Positions 8,278-17,101 are shown, counted from the stretch's first letter. The stretch: DNA of 64,000 nt from Anaerococcus ihuae (GCF_928368155.1 NZ_CAKMRU010000001.1:186001-250000); one strand, 5' to 3'. The notes: generated by a model not told the origin, from the sequence alone. A program made the numbers and translations.

Positions 8278-9557
8278 GTGGAATTGTAGGAATATTTTCA
8301 AAAAAGAAATATAAAAATATTTTTCCAGACCTTTATGCTGGCCTCTATGCTATCCAACATAGGGGTCAGGAAGCTATGGGAATTTCTCTTCTTAGTCATG
8401 AAAAATTATCAGAGATAAGAGGCGAGGGAGAAATTGCCAATAATATTAGCTTTGATAATATTTCAACTCTTGCAGGAAATGTTGGTCTTGGTCATGTGAA
8501 ATATAGGTTTGAAGAAGATGATAAAACACTTTTGCCTATGCCTTGGTTATTTTATCCAAAAAATTCTAATTGTAAAAATTTAATTGCAATTGATGGAAAA
8601 TTTTTAGATAATACAAGCCCAGAAGAAATTGTAAATAAATTAAATTCTGATAATATTGATGAAATTATAGATTTTGTAAATAATTTAAAGGGAGCCTATT
8701 CTATTTTGCTTGTTAGCGAAAATAGGATGATTGCAATAAGAGATTCTTATGGAATTAAAAATCTTTGTGTAGGAAAAAAGGATGATTCATTTATTGTGGC
8801 TAGTGAGTCCTGCGCTATTGAATCAATTGATGGGGAACTTTCTCATGAATTAAAACCTGGAGAGATTTATATAGTTGATGATAATGGAGAAGAATCTTAT
8901 TTTGCAAAAGAAATTTCCAATTCTCCTTGTATATTTGAATTTGTTTATACAGCAAGACCTGATTCTTCAATAAATGGAGTTAGCGTTTATGATGCAAGGA
9001 TTAAAATGGGAGAAATTCTTTACAAGGAACATCCTGTAGATGCTGATATAGTTGTAGGAAGTCCTGATAGTGGTTTGATTTCTGCTGTTGGATTTTCCAG
9101 AGCTTCAAATATAAAATATGAAAGAGCAATTGTAAGAAATAGGTATATAAATAGAACTTTTATCCTACCAACAGATTCAATGAGAAAAAAAGGAATAAAA
9201 ATAAAATTAAATCCAATTAGACATCTTATTGAAGGCAAAAAAGTTGTTCTTGTAGATGATTCGATTGTAAGAGGAAATACTATAAAAAGAGTTATTGAAA
9301 TATTAAGAGAATCTGGCGCGAAAGAAGTTCATATTAGAATTGCATCTCCTCAAGTAATAAAAGAGGAAGAATTTACCTTCGATGTTCCAGATAAAGATCA
9401 TCTAATAAGCAATAACAGAAGTGTTGCAGAAGTAAAAGATATGATTGGAGCTGATTCTTTGGGATTTATTTCCCTAGAAGGATTAAGACAAGCTTGTGGA
9501 AACAAAACATATTATGAAAATTGTTTTGATGGATATAACCCTTTAGAAAGGAAGTAA
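8274..9557 (+). CDS. purF: Amidophosphoribosyltransferase PurF with degenerate glutaminase site
   Basis: 427 residues, shorter than the usual 460-500. The enzyme makes phosphoribosylamine from PRPP. The C-terminal phosphoribosyltransferase domain looks intact (VVLVDDSIVRGNT, PDSGLISAVG). The N-terminal Ntn-amidotransferase half begins MSGIVGIF where active enzymes have CGIVGI or CGVFGI, so the catalytic N-terminal Cys is Ser. An in-frame TAA lies directly before the ATG (8271-8273), so no longer N-terminus with a Cys is possible. The glutamine pocket is also changed: RYST reads KYRF and HNGNL reads IDGKF. The conserved C-terminal cysteines of 4Fe-4S PurF are mostly missing (KEEEFTFD; NKTYYENCF). 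It is predicted to be ammonia-dependent. Confidence 0.93.
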   Translation: MSGIVGIFSKKKYKNIFPDLYAGLYAIQHRGQEAMGISLLSHEKLSEIRGEGEIANNISFDNISTLAGNVGLGHVKYRFEEDDKTLLPMPWLFYPKNSNCKNLIAIDGKFLDNTSPEEIVNKLNSDNIDEIIDFVNNLKGAYSILLVSENRMIAIRDSYGIKNLCVGKKDDSFIVASESCAIESIDGELSHELKPGEIYIVDDNGEESYFAKEISNSPCIFEFVYTARPDSSINGVSVYDARIKMGEILYKEHPVDADIVVGSPDSGLISAVGFSRASNIKYERAIVRNRYINRTFILPTDSMRKKGIKIKLNPIRHLIEGKKVVLVDDSIVRGNTIKRVIEILRESGAKEVHIRIASPQVIKEEEFTFDVPDKDHLISNNRSVAEVKDMIGADSLGFISLEGLRQACGNKTYYENCFDGYNPLERK

Positions 9558-9558
9558 A

Positions 9559-10584
9559 ATGCCAATAAATTATAAAGATGCCGGTGTTGATGTAGAAAGT
9601 GGGCAAAAAGAAGTTGAACTTATCAAAAATTTGGTAGAAAAAACTCAATCAAAAAACGTTTTAAGTAAACTTGGTGGATTTTCTGGACTATTTAGCCTAG
9701 AAAATTTAAATGTTAAAAATCCAGTTTTGGTTTCCGGAACAGATGGAGTAGGAACCAAGGTTATGATTGCACAAATGATGGATAAGCACGATACAATAGG
9801 AATTGATTGTGTGGCAATGTGTGTAAATGATATTTTATGCCAAGGAGCAAGACCCTTATTTTTTCTAGACTATATTGCTTGTGGCAAACTTGTTCCAGAA
9901 AAAATGGAAAAAATTGTAAAAGGAGTCGCTGATGGATGTCTAGAAGCAAATTCTTCATTAATTGGAGGAGAAACTGCTGAAATGCCGGGTCTTTATAAGG
10001 AAAATGACTATGACCTTGCAGGTTTTTGTGTAGGAATAGTTGATAAGGAAAAAATAATTACAGGGGAAAAAATCAAAAAAGGCGACCATATTTTTGGCTT
10101 AAAATCTTCAGGAATCCATTCAAACGGATATTCTCTTGTAAGAAAAATTGTTTTGGAAAAAGAAAAATTATCCTTAGAAGAAAAAATTGAGGGACTTGAT
10201 ACAAGTCTTGGAGAAGAATTATTAAAACCAACTAGAATTTATGTAAAAGAAATTTTAGCCCTTCTTGAAAAAATCGAAATAAATGGCCTAAGCCATATTA
10301 CTGGTGGTGGATTTTATGAAAATATTCCAAGAATGATTCCCGAGGGACTTTGTGCAAAAATTGATGTAAGAAATGTTCAAATACCAAAAATATTTACTCT
10401 TTTAGAAAAATGGGGAGAGCTTGATAAAAAAGATATGTATGAAACCTTTAATATGGGAGTAGGACTTGTTTTTGCAGTCGATAAAAAATATATAGATTTA
10501 GTTAAAGAAATAATTGATGAAGATGAACTTTTAGACCTTGGAGAAATAGTAGAAAATGATGAAAAAATCGAGCTCAAATTCTAA
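9559..10584 (+). CDS. purM: Phosphoribosylformylglycinamidine cyclo-ligase PurM
   Basis: 341 residues, normal length. PurM converts FGAM to AIR with ATP. Motifs are INYKDAGVDVESG at the N-terminus, SGTDGVGTKVMIA, CVAMCVNDILCQGARPLFFLDY, IGGETAEMPG and SHITGGGFYENIPR. AAAGGAAG precedes the ATG; purF ends two bases upstream and purN starts inside its last codons. No purL/purQ/purS, which make its substrate, is in the operon. Confidence 0.96.
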   Translation: MPINYKDAGVDVESGQKEVELIKNLVEKTQSKNVLSKLGGFSGLFSLENLNVKNPVLVSGTDGVGTKVMIAQMMDKHDTIGIDCVAMCVNDILCQGARPLFFLDYIACGKLVPEKMEKIVKGVADGCLEANSSLIGGETAEMPGLYKENDYDLAGFCVGIVDKEKIITGEKIKKGDHIFGLKSSGIHSNGYSLVRKIVLEKEKLSLEEKIEGLDTSLGEELLKPTRIYVKEILALLEKIEINGLSHITGGGFYENIPRMIPEGLCAKIDVRNVQIPKIFTLLEKWGELDKKDMYETFNMGVGLVFAVDKKYIDLVKEIIDEDELLDLGEIVENDEKIELKF

Positions 10585-11182
10585 AAAAATTGCAGTTTTA
10601 ATTTCAGGCTCAGGAACAAACCTTCAAGCCATAATTGATTCTTGTAAAAATAATGAAATAAATGGAAGTATTTCTATAGTTATTTCAAATAAAGAAAAGG
10701 CCTATGGTCTAGAAAGAGCGAAAAAAGAATCGATTAAAACTTTAGTATGCAAGGACAATGACTTTTTACTTGAAATTTTAAAGAAAGAGAAAATAGATTT
10801 GATAGTTCTTGCAGGTTATCTTAAAATTTTACCTGAAGAAATTATCAATGAATTTGAAGGTAAAATTATTAATATCCACCCATCTCTCATTCCTTCATTT
10901 TGTGGGATGGGATTTTATGGTAGAAAAGTTCACGAGAAAGTTTTTGAAAAAGGGGTCAAATTTACTGGAGCGACGACTCATTTTGTAACAAAAGATCCAG
11001 ACCAAGGCCCAATAATTTATCAAGAAATTGTAAAAATCGACCAAGATGATACAGTTGATGATATTTCTTCAAATGTTTTAGAAAAAGAGCATGAAATTTT
11101 GACAAAATCAGTAAAAGATTTTTGTGATGATTTATTGTACATAAAAAATAAGAAAGTTTTCGTAAAAAATAGGAGTTTTTGA
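10556..11182 (+). CDS. purN: Phosphoribosylglycinamide formyltransferase PurN
   Basis: 208 residues. It transfers a formyl group from 10-formyl-THF to GAR. Motifs are LISGSGTNLQAI, the catalytic NIHPSLIPSF (Asn and His) and the DQGPII Asp loop. The body resembles clostridial PurN (GMGFYGRKVHEKVF). The start overlaps purM by 29 bp; two adjacent ATG codons (10556 and 10559) are possible. The stop TGA shares its A with the purD ATG. Confidence 0.94.
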   Translation: MMKKSSSNSKKIAVLISGSGTNLQAIIDSCKNNEINGSISIVISNKEKAYGLERAKKESIKTLVCKDNDFLLEILKKEKIDLIVLAGYLKILPEEIINEFEGKIINIHPSLIPSFCGMGFYGRKVHEKVFEKGVKFTGATTHFVTKDPDQGPIIYQEIVKIDQDDTVDDISSNVLEKEHEILTKSVKDFCDDLLYIKNKKVFVKNRSF

Positions 11183-12426
11183 TGAAAGTTTTAATTATAG
11201 GAAATGGCGGCAGAGAGCACGCTTTGGCATGGAAGGTTTCTCAGTCAAAAAAGGTTGATAAAATTTTTATGGCAAAGGGAAATGCAGGAACAGAATCTTT
11301 TTGTACAAACATCGACATTGACCCAATAGATATAAAATCTCTTGTAGAATTTTCAAAAAAAGAAAAAATAGACCTTACCATTGTAGGCCCAGAAGATCCT
11401 TTGTGTATGGGAATTGTAGATGAATTTGAAAAAAATAATCTTAAAATTTTTGGACCAAATAAAGAATGTGCAAGGTTTGAAAAATCAAAAAAATTTACTA
11501 AAAATTTCCTTGAAAAATATAATATTCCAACAGCAAAATATAAATCTTTTGACAATTTTGACCAAGCGAAAAATTCATTAAAAGATTTTTCCTATCCTTT
11601 GGTAATAAAGGCTGATGGGCTTTGTCTTGGAAAAGGTGTTATAATTTGTGAAAATGAGAAAAAAGCTCTTGAAACATTGGATGATATATTTATAAAAAAA
11701 ATTTTTGGAGATGAGGGAAAAACTGTAGTTATTGAAGAATTTTTAAAGGGAGAAGAAGCCTCACTCTTGTGTTTGGTTTCAAATAATAAATTATTTCCTC
11801 TAGAAACTTGCAAGGACCACAAGCAAATTTATGATGGAAATAAGGGACCAAATACAGGTGGAGTAGGAACCTATTCACCAAACAAATTTTCAAAAAAAAC
11901 GGATGAAAATATAGAAAAAATCTTAAAACAAATTGAAGATGGATTCAAAGATTCAAAACTTACTTATGATGGAATTTTATTTATTGGTTTTATGATTGAT
12001 AAAGATTTGCCAAAAGTTTTAGAATTTAATGTAAGATTTGGAGATCCAGAAACAGAAACTCTAATGCCAAGATTAAAATCAGATCTTGTTGAAATAATTG
12101 AAAAAACTTTGGATAAGACTTTAAAAAATGAAGATATAAAATGGTCTGATGACTTTTCACTTTCTGTAATTTTAGTTTCAGATGGCTATCCTTTAAAATA
12201 TGAAAAAGAAAAGGAAATAGATGGACTTGACCAAGTCAAAAACTCTGTGATTTTTCATAATGGTACAAAAAAATCTGATGGAAAAGTTCTTACAAATGGA
12301 GGTAGGGTTCTTACAATAAATGCAAAGGGAAAAACTTTGGATGAGGCGAGAAAAATTTGTTATTCTGATTGTGAAAAAATAAAATATGAAAATATATATT
12401 ATAGAAAAGATATTGGATTAAATTAG
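11182..12426 (+). CDS. purD: Phosphoribosylamine-glycine ligase PurD
   Basis: 414 residues with the ATP-grasp layout: IGNGGREHALAWK at the N-terminus, VIKADGLCLGKGV, GPNTGGVGTYSPN and EFNVRFGDPETE. It makes GAR from phosphoribosylamine, glycine and ATP. The start is the ATG at 11182, not the TTG three bases upstream, because AGGAG (11171-11175) is then 6 bases away. It is the last gene of the pur operon and is followed by a terminator. purH and purL are not found after it. Confidence 0.96.
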   Translation: MKVLIIGNGGREHALAWKVSQSKKVDKIFMAKGNAGTESFCTNIDIDPIDIKSLVEFSKKEKIDLTIVGPEDPLCMGIVDEFEKNNLKIFGPNKECARFEKSKKFTKNFLEKYNIPTAKYKSFDNFDQAKNSLKDFSYPLVIKADGLCLGKGVIICENEKKALETLDDIFIKKIFGDEGKTVVIEEFLKGEEASLLCLVSNNKLFPLETCKDHKQIYDGNKGPNTGGVGTYSPNKFSKKTDENIEKILKQIEDGFKDSKLTYDGILFIGFMIDKDLPKVLEFNVRFGDPETETLMPRLKSDLVEIIEKTLDKTLKNEDIKWSDDFSLSVILVSDGYPLKYEKEKEIDGLDQVKNSVIFHNGTKKSDGKVLTNGGRVLTINAKGKTLDEARKICYSDCEKIKYENIYYRKDIGLN

Positions 12427-12434
12427 CGAGTTTG

Positions 12435-12485
12435 ATGTGAAGTCTAAATTTCTAATAGAAATTAGGATTTCACATTATTTTTTTA
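12435..12485 (+). terminator. Terminator of the pur operon
   Basis: ATGTGAA and TTCACAT close an interrupted hairpin whose upper stem pairs AAATTTC with GAAATT; it is followed by TATTTTTTT. Confidence 0.8.
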
Positions 12486-12595
12486 TTTAAAATTTATGTA
12501 AAAATCAAAGCATTGTGCGAATATTGATGAAAAATAATTTGCAATGTGCTATAATTGAACATATAGTTTATTTTTTTATATAGAAAGGAAGATTT

Positions 12596-13447
12596 ATGAG
12601 AATTAATACAATTTGGATTACGGGTGCTCATGGAAGGCTTGGATCTACAATTTTTAGATATCTAGATCCTTTAGAGGCTGAAATAATTGCAACCGATAAA
12701 GACGAAGTTGATATTACAAATCAAGAAGAAGTGAATTTATTTGTAGATAGAAACAGACCAAAAATAATTATAAATTGCTCTGCAATGACAAATAGGTTAA
12801 AGTGTGAAGATGATCCTGATAAGGCTTATTTATTAAATGCACTCGGTGCAAAAAATATAGCTATTGCATCAAACAGGGTTAGGGCAAAATTAATTCAATT
12901 ATCAACTGCAGATGTATTTGATGGACAAACAATCCATCCTTACAAAGAAATTGACAAGGTAAAACCTAATACAGTTTATGGGAAAAGTAAATTTATGGGA
13001 GAAGAATTTGTAAAAGATTTTGCAAATAGATATTTTATAGTAAGAGTTTCAAGACTTTATTCAAAAGAAAATAATTTGGTTGAATCTATAATAGAAGAAG
13101 CGAAAAAAGGACTTGTTACAGTTCCAAAATCAAGATATGGTTCACCAACATCAGCTTATGAGCTATCAAAATTTTTAATTTCAATTATGGATACAAATGC
13201 TTATGGAACCTATCATGCATCTTGTGAGGGAACTTGTTCATTTAGAGCTTTTGCCCAAAAAATTTTGGATATAACAAAAATTGATGCAAAAATTGAAGAG
13301 AAAAGAGATTCTGATAGGATTGATTTTGAACCAGCCTTTAGAGGAATAGATAACTATTTTCTAAATCTTTTAAATATTAATACATTTTCAACATGGGAAG
13401 ATGCCCTTGAGGAATACCTGAGAAGGGAGTATGGATATGAAAAGTAA
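12596..13447 (+). CDS. RmlD-like NAD(P)-dependent sugar-nucleotide reductase
   Basis: 283 residues of the extended short-chain dehydrogenase type, closest in layout to dTDP-4-dehydrorhamnose reductase (RmlD). It has the nucleotide loop WITGAHGRLGSTIF, NCSAMTNRLKCE, LSTADVFDG and the catalytic YGKSK. No rhamnose-synthesis partners (rmlA/B/C) are nearby, so the substrate is open. A likely -10, TATAAT, is at 12550-12555, with AAAGGAAG before the ATG. The 3' end overlaps the next gene. Confidence 0.78.
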   Translation: MRINTIWITGAHGRLGSTIFRYLDPLEAEIIATDKDEVDITNQEEVNLFVDRNRPKIIINCSAMTNRLKCEDDPDKAYLLNALGAKNIAIASNRVRAKLIQLSTADVFDGQTIHPYKEIDKVKPNTVYGKSKFMGEEFVKDFANRYFIVRVSRLYSKENNLVESIIEEAKKGLVTVPKSRYGSPTSAYELSKFLISIMDTNAYGTYHASCEGTCSFRAFAQKILDITKIDAKIEEKRDSDRIDFEPAFRGIDNYFLNLLNINTFSTWEDALEEYLRREYGYEK

Positions 13448-14708
13448 ATCTCAAAGAAAAATTGGATTAACGTCAAAAATTTTTATAGCCCTTATTTTAG
13501 GTATGGTTCTTGGAATTGTAATGCACTATTTTGTTCCACAAAGTCACATTAAAGAAGAAATAATCATTGATGGAGTTTTCTATTTATTAGGACAAATGTT
13601 TATAAGGGCCATGCAAATGTTAGTTGTTCCTTTGGTATTTTTCTCCATTGCAGATGGTTGTAGAAATATGGGGGATACAAAAACACTTGGTAAAGTCGGG
13701 GTAAGAATAGTTTTATTTTATCTTTTGACAACAGCTCTTGCCATAATTATTGCCCTATCTTTGGCATCAATCATAGGACCAGGTAAGGGAATGAATATGA
13801 AATTGGGATCAAATGAATTTAATATGGAAACTGGAGAAAAAACTTCCATGAAAGATACCTTATTAAATATGATTCCAACAAACCCAATCGAGGCTTTGGC
13901 AAAAGGAGATATGCTACAAATAATTATTTTTGCAGTTATAGTTGGACTTTTAATTGCATCCATGGAAGATAGGCTAGAAACTTTAGGAAATATAATTACA
14001 GAAATGAATGAATTAATGATGAGTATGACCATGGCTGTAATGAAACTTGCACCAATAGGAGTATTTTTCTTGATTGCAAGAACATTTTCAAATCTTGGAT
14101 ACGATGTAATTTTGTCCATGCTTTCTTATATGCTTTCTGTAATCTTGGGTCTTGCTTGTCAACTTCTAATAGTATATATGTTATTGTTGACTATATTTGT
14201 AAGAGTAAATCCATTTGCTTTTTTGAAAAAATATTTCCCAGTAATGACTTTCGCATTTTCAACTGCATCATCAAATGCGACAGTTCCTTTAAATATTCAA
14301 ACTCTTGAAGAAATTGGAGTTGATAAGAAAATTTCCTCATTTACAATTCCTTTGGGAGCGACAATAAATATGGATGGAACAGCAATAATGCAAGGAGTTG
14401 CCGTGGTATTTATTTCAAATGCTTATGGAATAGATTTAACTTTAAATGATTATATGACTGTAATTTTGACAGCAACAATTGCATCAGTGGGAACAGCCGG
14501 AATTCCTTCAGTTGGTCTTGTAACCTTATCTATGGTTTTATCATCAGTAGGCCTTCCTGTAGAAGGAATTGCTATGATTATGGGAATTGATAGAATTTTA
14601 GATATGGCAAGAACTGCAATAAATACAACAGGAGATGCATCAGGAACAATTATTGTTGCAAATTCTGTAGGATTATTTAATAAAGAAAAATTTAATAGAA
14701 GAACATAG
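13437..14708 (+). CDS. Dicarboxylate/amino acid:cation symporter (DAACS family)
   Basis: About 423 residues with eight or more membrane segments and the two re-entrant hairpins of the glutamate-transporter (GltPh) fold. TFAFSTASSNATVPLN is the serine-rich HP1 tip, GATINMDGTAIMQG is TM7 with NMDGT, and ARTAINTTGDASGTI is TM8. It takes up glutamate, aspartate or C4-dicarboxylates with Na+ or H+. Two starts are in frame (13431 and 13437); the second has better spacing from GAAGGGA. It overlaps the 3' end of the reductase, so the two are co-transcribed, although no functional link is evident. Confidence 0.92.
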   Translation: MKSKSQRKIGLTSKIFIALILGMVLGIVMHYFVPQSHIKEEIIIDGVFYLLGQMFIRAMQMLVVPLVFFSIADGCRNMGDTKTLGKVGVRIVLFYLLTTALAIIIALSLASIIGPGKGMNMKLGSNEFNMETGEKTSMKDTLLNMIPTNPIEALAKGDMLQIIIFAVIVGLLIASMEDRLETLGNIITEMNELMMSMTMAVMKLAPIGVFFLIARTFSNLGYDVILSMLSYMLSVILGLACQLLIVYMLLLTIFVRVNPFAFLKKYFPVMTFAFSTASSNATVPLNIQTLEEIGVDKKISSFTIPLGATINMDGTAIMQGVAVVFISNAYGIDLTLNDYMTVILTATIASVGTAGIPSVGLVTLSMVLSSVGLPVEGIAMIMGIDRILDMARTAINTTGDASGTIIVANSVGLFNKEKFNRRT

Positions 14709-14713
14709 AATTA

Positions 14714-14755
14714 AAAAAAGATGAAAAATATAATTTGAATTTTTCATCTTTTTTT
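14714..14755. terminator. Bidirectional terminator between symporter and Zur
   Basis: AAAAAAGATGAAAAAT pairs with ATTTTTCATCTTTTTT. The A/T flanks serve as U-tracts in both directions, suiting the convergent genes on each side. Confidence 0.82.
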
Positions 14756-14788
14756 AATAAATTCTTATGCAAAAATTTACAAATGAAT

Positions 14789-15211
14789 TTATTTATATAA
14801 TTTTTTTTGGCATTCTGGGCAAATTCCTGTAAATTCGAAGCTGTGATTTTTTATTTTAAATCCTGTTTCTTTTTCTAATTGTTTTTCAAAATCATGGATT
14901 GGGCAATTTTCAATTATAAATTTTTTGCCACAGGAAATACAGCTTATAAAATGTTTGTGGTCTGTTGAATTTAATTGAAAATAAGAAATTCCATCTATAT
15001 TAGTATTTTTTAAAAGAAGGTTTACCTCTTCTAAGGTATTTAAATTTCTATAAATTGTTGAAAGATCTATGTTGATTTTTTCTTTTTTAAATTTTTCTAA
15101 CATTTCTTCGGCAGAAATTGGATCTTTATTTTCTATAATTTTATCTAAAATTAATTTTCGATTTTTTGTAACTCTAATCTTATTTTCCCTTAATAAATCA
15201 TCTATTTTCAA
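14789..15211 (-). CDS. zur: Fur-family regulator, probably Zur
   Basis: 140 residues. The N-terminal winged helix reads KNRKLILDKIIENKDPISAEEM and IDLSTIYRNLNTLEE; the C-terminal part carries the metal residues DHKHFISCISCGKKF and a second CxxC in GICPEC. The start is a TTG at 15211, because AGAGGTGAG lies just upstream; the ATG further up would give an unlikely 23-residue extension. It is divergent from a zinc ABC uptake operon with a perfect palindrome between them, so zinc-dependent repression (Zur) is more likely than iron or peroxide sensing. The CxxC pairs suit a structural zinc site. Confidence 0.85.
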   Translation of the reverse strand: MKIDDLLRENKIRVTKNRKLILDKIIENKDPISAEEMLEKFKKEKINIDLSTIYRNLNTLEEVNLLLKNTNIDGISYFQLNSTDHKHFISCISCGKKFIIENCPIHDFEKQLEKETGFKIKNHSFEFTGICPECQKKLYK

Positions 15212-15241
15212 AATCTCACCTCTTTTATTTATATTACCATA

Positions 15242-15291
15242 TTGACAAAAAATAAAACAGTTATATAATAACTCTTGCAAATGATTTGCAA
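15242..15291 (+). promoter_or_regulatory. Zinc-uptake promoter with overlapping palindromic operator
   Basis: TTGACA (15242-15247), 16 bp, TATAAT (15264-15269). The expected start near 15276 lies inside a perfect 17-bp palindrome, TTGCAAATGATTTGCAA (15275-15291), centred on G15283. The shape and place suit a Fur/Zur-family operator that blocks initiation. AAGGAGG follows only three bases after the palindrome. Confidence 0.8.
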
Positions 15292-15304
15292 TTAAGGAGG
15301 AAAA

Positions 15305-16435
15305 ATGAAGAAGAAAATTTTAGCAATGTTTTTAGTTTTGGGACTTTTTGCAACAGGATGTGCAAAAAATGATAACAAAGCTAATTTAAATTCAAACAGT
15401 TCAAATGAAATAAGTCAAACACAAGATAGTGATAAAGAAACAATTTATGCTTCTTTTTACCCAATTTACAATTTGACTAAACAAATTGCTGGAGATAAAT
15501 TCAATGTAAAATCTTTTACTAATTTAAATACAGAAGTTCATGATTTTGAACCATCTGCAAAAGATATGGCAGATTTATCAAATGCAAAAGTTTTATTTTT
15601 AAATGGAGCAGGCCTTGAATCTTGGAAAGATAAGGTTGAAAAAGCTTCAAAAATTGAAATGGTTGATACTTCAAAAGGTATATATTTAATAAAAACTGAA
15701 GATGAAGAAGAACATGACCATGACCATGAAAGTGAGGATAGACCTAAATCTTGTTGCGATGCACCTCATTATCACGAAAATTCTGATGAAAATGAAAAAG
15801 AAGATAAAGATCATCATGAAGATAATGAAGACAAGCTTAACCATGAGGATAGCGAAGATAAGCACGACCATGAAGATGGTGAGGAAGAAGAACATCATCA
15901 TCACCACCACGGATTATATGATCCACACGTTTGGTTAAGTCCAAAAAATGGAATTATTCAAGCAAAAAATATTGCTGAAAAACTTTCAGAAATTGATCCT
16001 GATAATAAAGATTATTATATGGGTAATTTTGAAAAAATAAAAAAAGAGCTTGAAGATATTGATAAAAATTATGGAGAAAAATTAAAAAATAAAGAAAATA
16101 AAAAATTCTTAGTAGATCACGAAGCATTTTCATACCTAGCTCGTGATTATGGTTTAGAACAAATCCCTCTTACATCAATTACTTCAACTAATGAAGCTGA
16201 TGCAAAAACAATGAAAAGTGCTATTGATTATGTTAAAAAAGAAAAAATCTCAGCAATTTTCTATGAAAAGGGTGGATCAGATAAAAATGTAACAACTTTG
16301 GCAAATGAATTATCACTTGACGCAAAAGCTATAAATACTATAGAATATGCTAGTGACGATGATTTGAAAAATGAAAAAACATATCAAGAAATGATAAAGG
16401 AAAATTTAGAATTAATGGAAAGCAGTTTAAAATAA
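15305..16435 (+). CDS. znuA: Zinc-binding lipoprotein of ABC uptake system (ZnuA/AdcA type)
   Basis: 376 residues: a signal peptide with lipobox LFATGC (lipid-modified Cys near residue 20), then a cluster A-I solute-binding fold. Metal ligands expected for ZnuA are visible in EVHDFEPSAKD, GLYDPHVWLSP and LVDHEAFSYLARDYGL. Between them lies a long acidic/His loop (about residues 135-200) rich in HDHDH, HHEDNED and a run of six His, with a Cys-Cys pair (KSCCDAPHYH). Such loops bind zinc loosely and deliver it to the site. It is first in the operon with the ATPase and permease and is under the palindromic operator. Confidence 0.92.
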   Translation: MKKKILAMFLVLGLFATGCAKNDNKANLNSNSSNEISQTQDSDKETIYASFYPIYNLTKQIAGDKFNVKSFTNLNTEVHDFEPSAKDMADLSNAKVLFLNGAGLESWKDKVEKASKIEMVDTSKGIYLIKTEDEEEHDHDHESEDRPKSCCDAPHYHENSDENEKEDKDHHEDNEDKLNHEDSEDKHDHEDGEEEEHHHHHHGLYDPHVWLSPKNGIIQAKNIAEKLSEIDPDNKDYYMGNFEKIKKELEDIDKNYGEKLKNKENKKFLVDHEAFSYLARDYGLEQIPLTSITSTNEADAKTMKSAIDYVKKEKISAIFYEKGGSDKNVTTLANELSLDAKAINTIEYASDDDLKNEKTYQEMIKENLELMESSLK

Positions 16436-17101
16436 ATGAAAGTTATAGAAGTTAAAGATTTAGTCTTTTCTTATGGCAAGGATGAAATATTAAATAAGGT
16501 AAGCTTTGATTTAAATAAGGGAGATTTTTTGACTATTCAGGGTGAAAACGGCTCTGGTAAGTCTACTCTTATAAAATTGATTTTAAAAGATTTGAAGAAA
16601 AAATCAGGGCAAATAAAATTATTTGGAGAAGATATAGAAAATTTTAATGATTACACAAAAATTGGCTATGTTCCTCAAGTAAATGATGCAAATAAGCTAG
16701 CTTTTCCTGTTACTGGAAAAGAATTTGTTGTCTTAAATTTGTATAAAAAATTTAATATTTTTAATAGACCAAACAAAAAATGCTATCAAAAGATCAGTGA
16801 TATTTTTGAGATATTAAATATAGAAAATCTTTTAAATGTTCCTTTTAATCAACTTTCGGGAGGTCAAGCCCAAAAAGTTATGATAGCAAGGGCAATGGTT
16901 AATGACCCTGAGGTTTTACTTTTGGATGAGCCAACAGTTGGTGTTGATGAAAAATCTAAAAGAGACTTTCTTAAACTTCTAGCCCACTTAAATGAAAAAC
17001 ATAAAATTTCAATTTTGATGATAAGTCATGAAATTGATGTTGTTAAGGAATTTTCCAAAAGAGAAATAAGGTTAAAAAATGGAAGGATAGTTGATGCTTA
17101 G
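16436..17101 (+). CDS. znuC: Zinc/manganese ABC transporter ATPase
   Basis: 221 residues with Walker A GENGSGKST, signature LSGGQAQKVMIARAM, Walker B VLLLDEPTVGVD and the switch His in MISHEID. It energises the metal permease. The ATG directly follows the stop of znuA, and the end overlaps the start of znuB. Confidence 0.92.
   Translation: MKVIEVKDLVFSYGKDEILNKVSFDLNKGDFLTIQGENGSGKSTLIKLILKDLKKKSGQIKLFGEDIENFNDYTKIGYVPQVNDANKLAFPVTGKEFVVLNLYKKFNIFNRPNKKCYQKISDIFEILNIENLLNVPFNQLSGGQAQKVMIARAMVNDPEVLLLDEPTVGVDEKSKRDFLKLLAHLNEKHKISILMISHEIDVVKEFSKREIRLKNGRIVDA

Noticed and set aside
8274-8300. A misassigned purF start hiding an N-terminal Cys
   Set aside because: TAA at 8271-8273 is in frame directly before the ATG; other pocket residues have also changed.
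15686-15938. Alternative reading frames across the His/Glu-rich loop as small genes
   Set aside because: They are composition artefacts of repeated GAT/GAA/CAT codons and lack ribosome sites.
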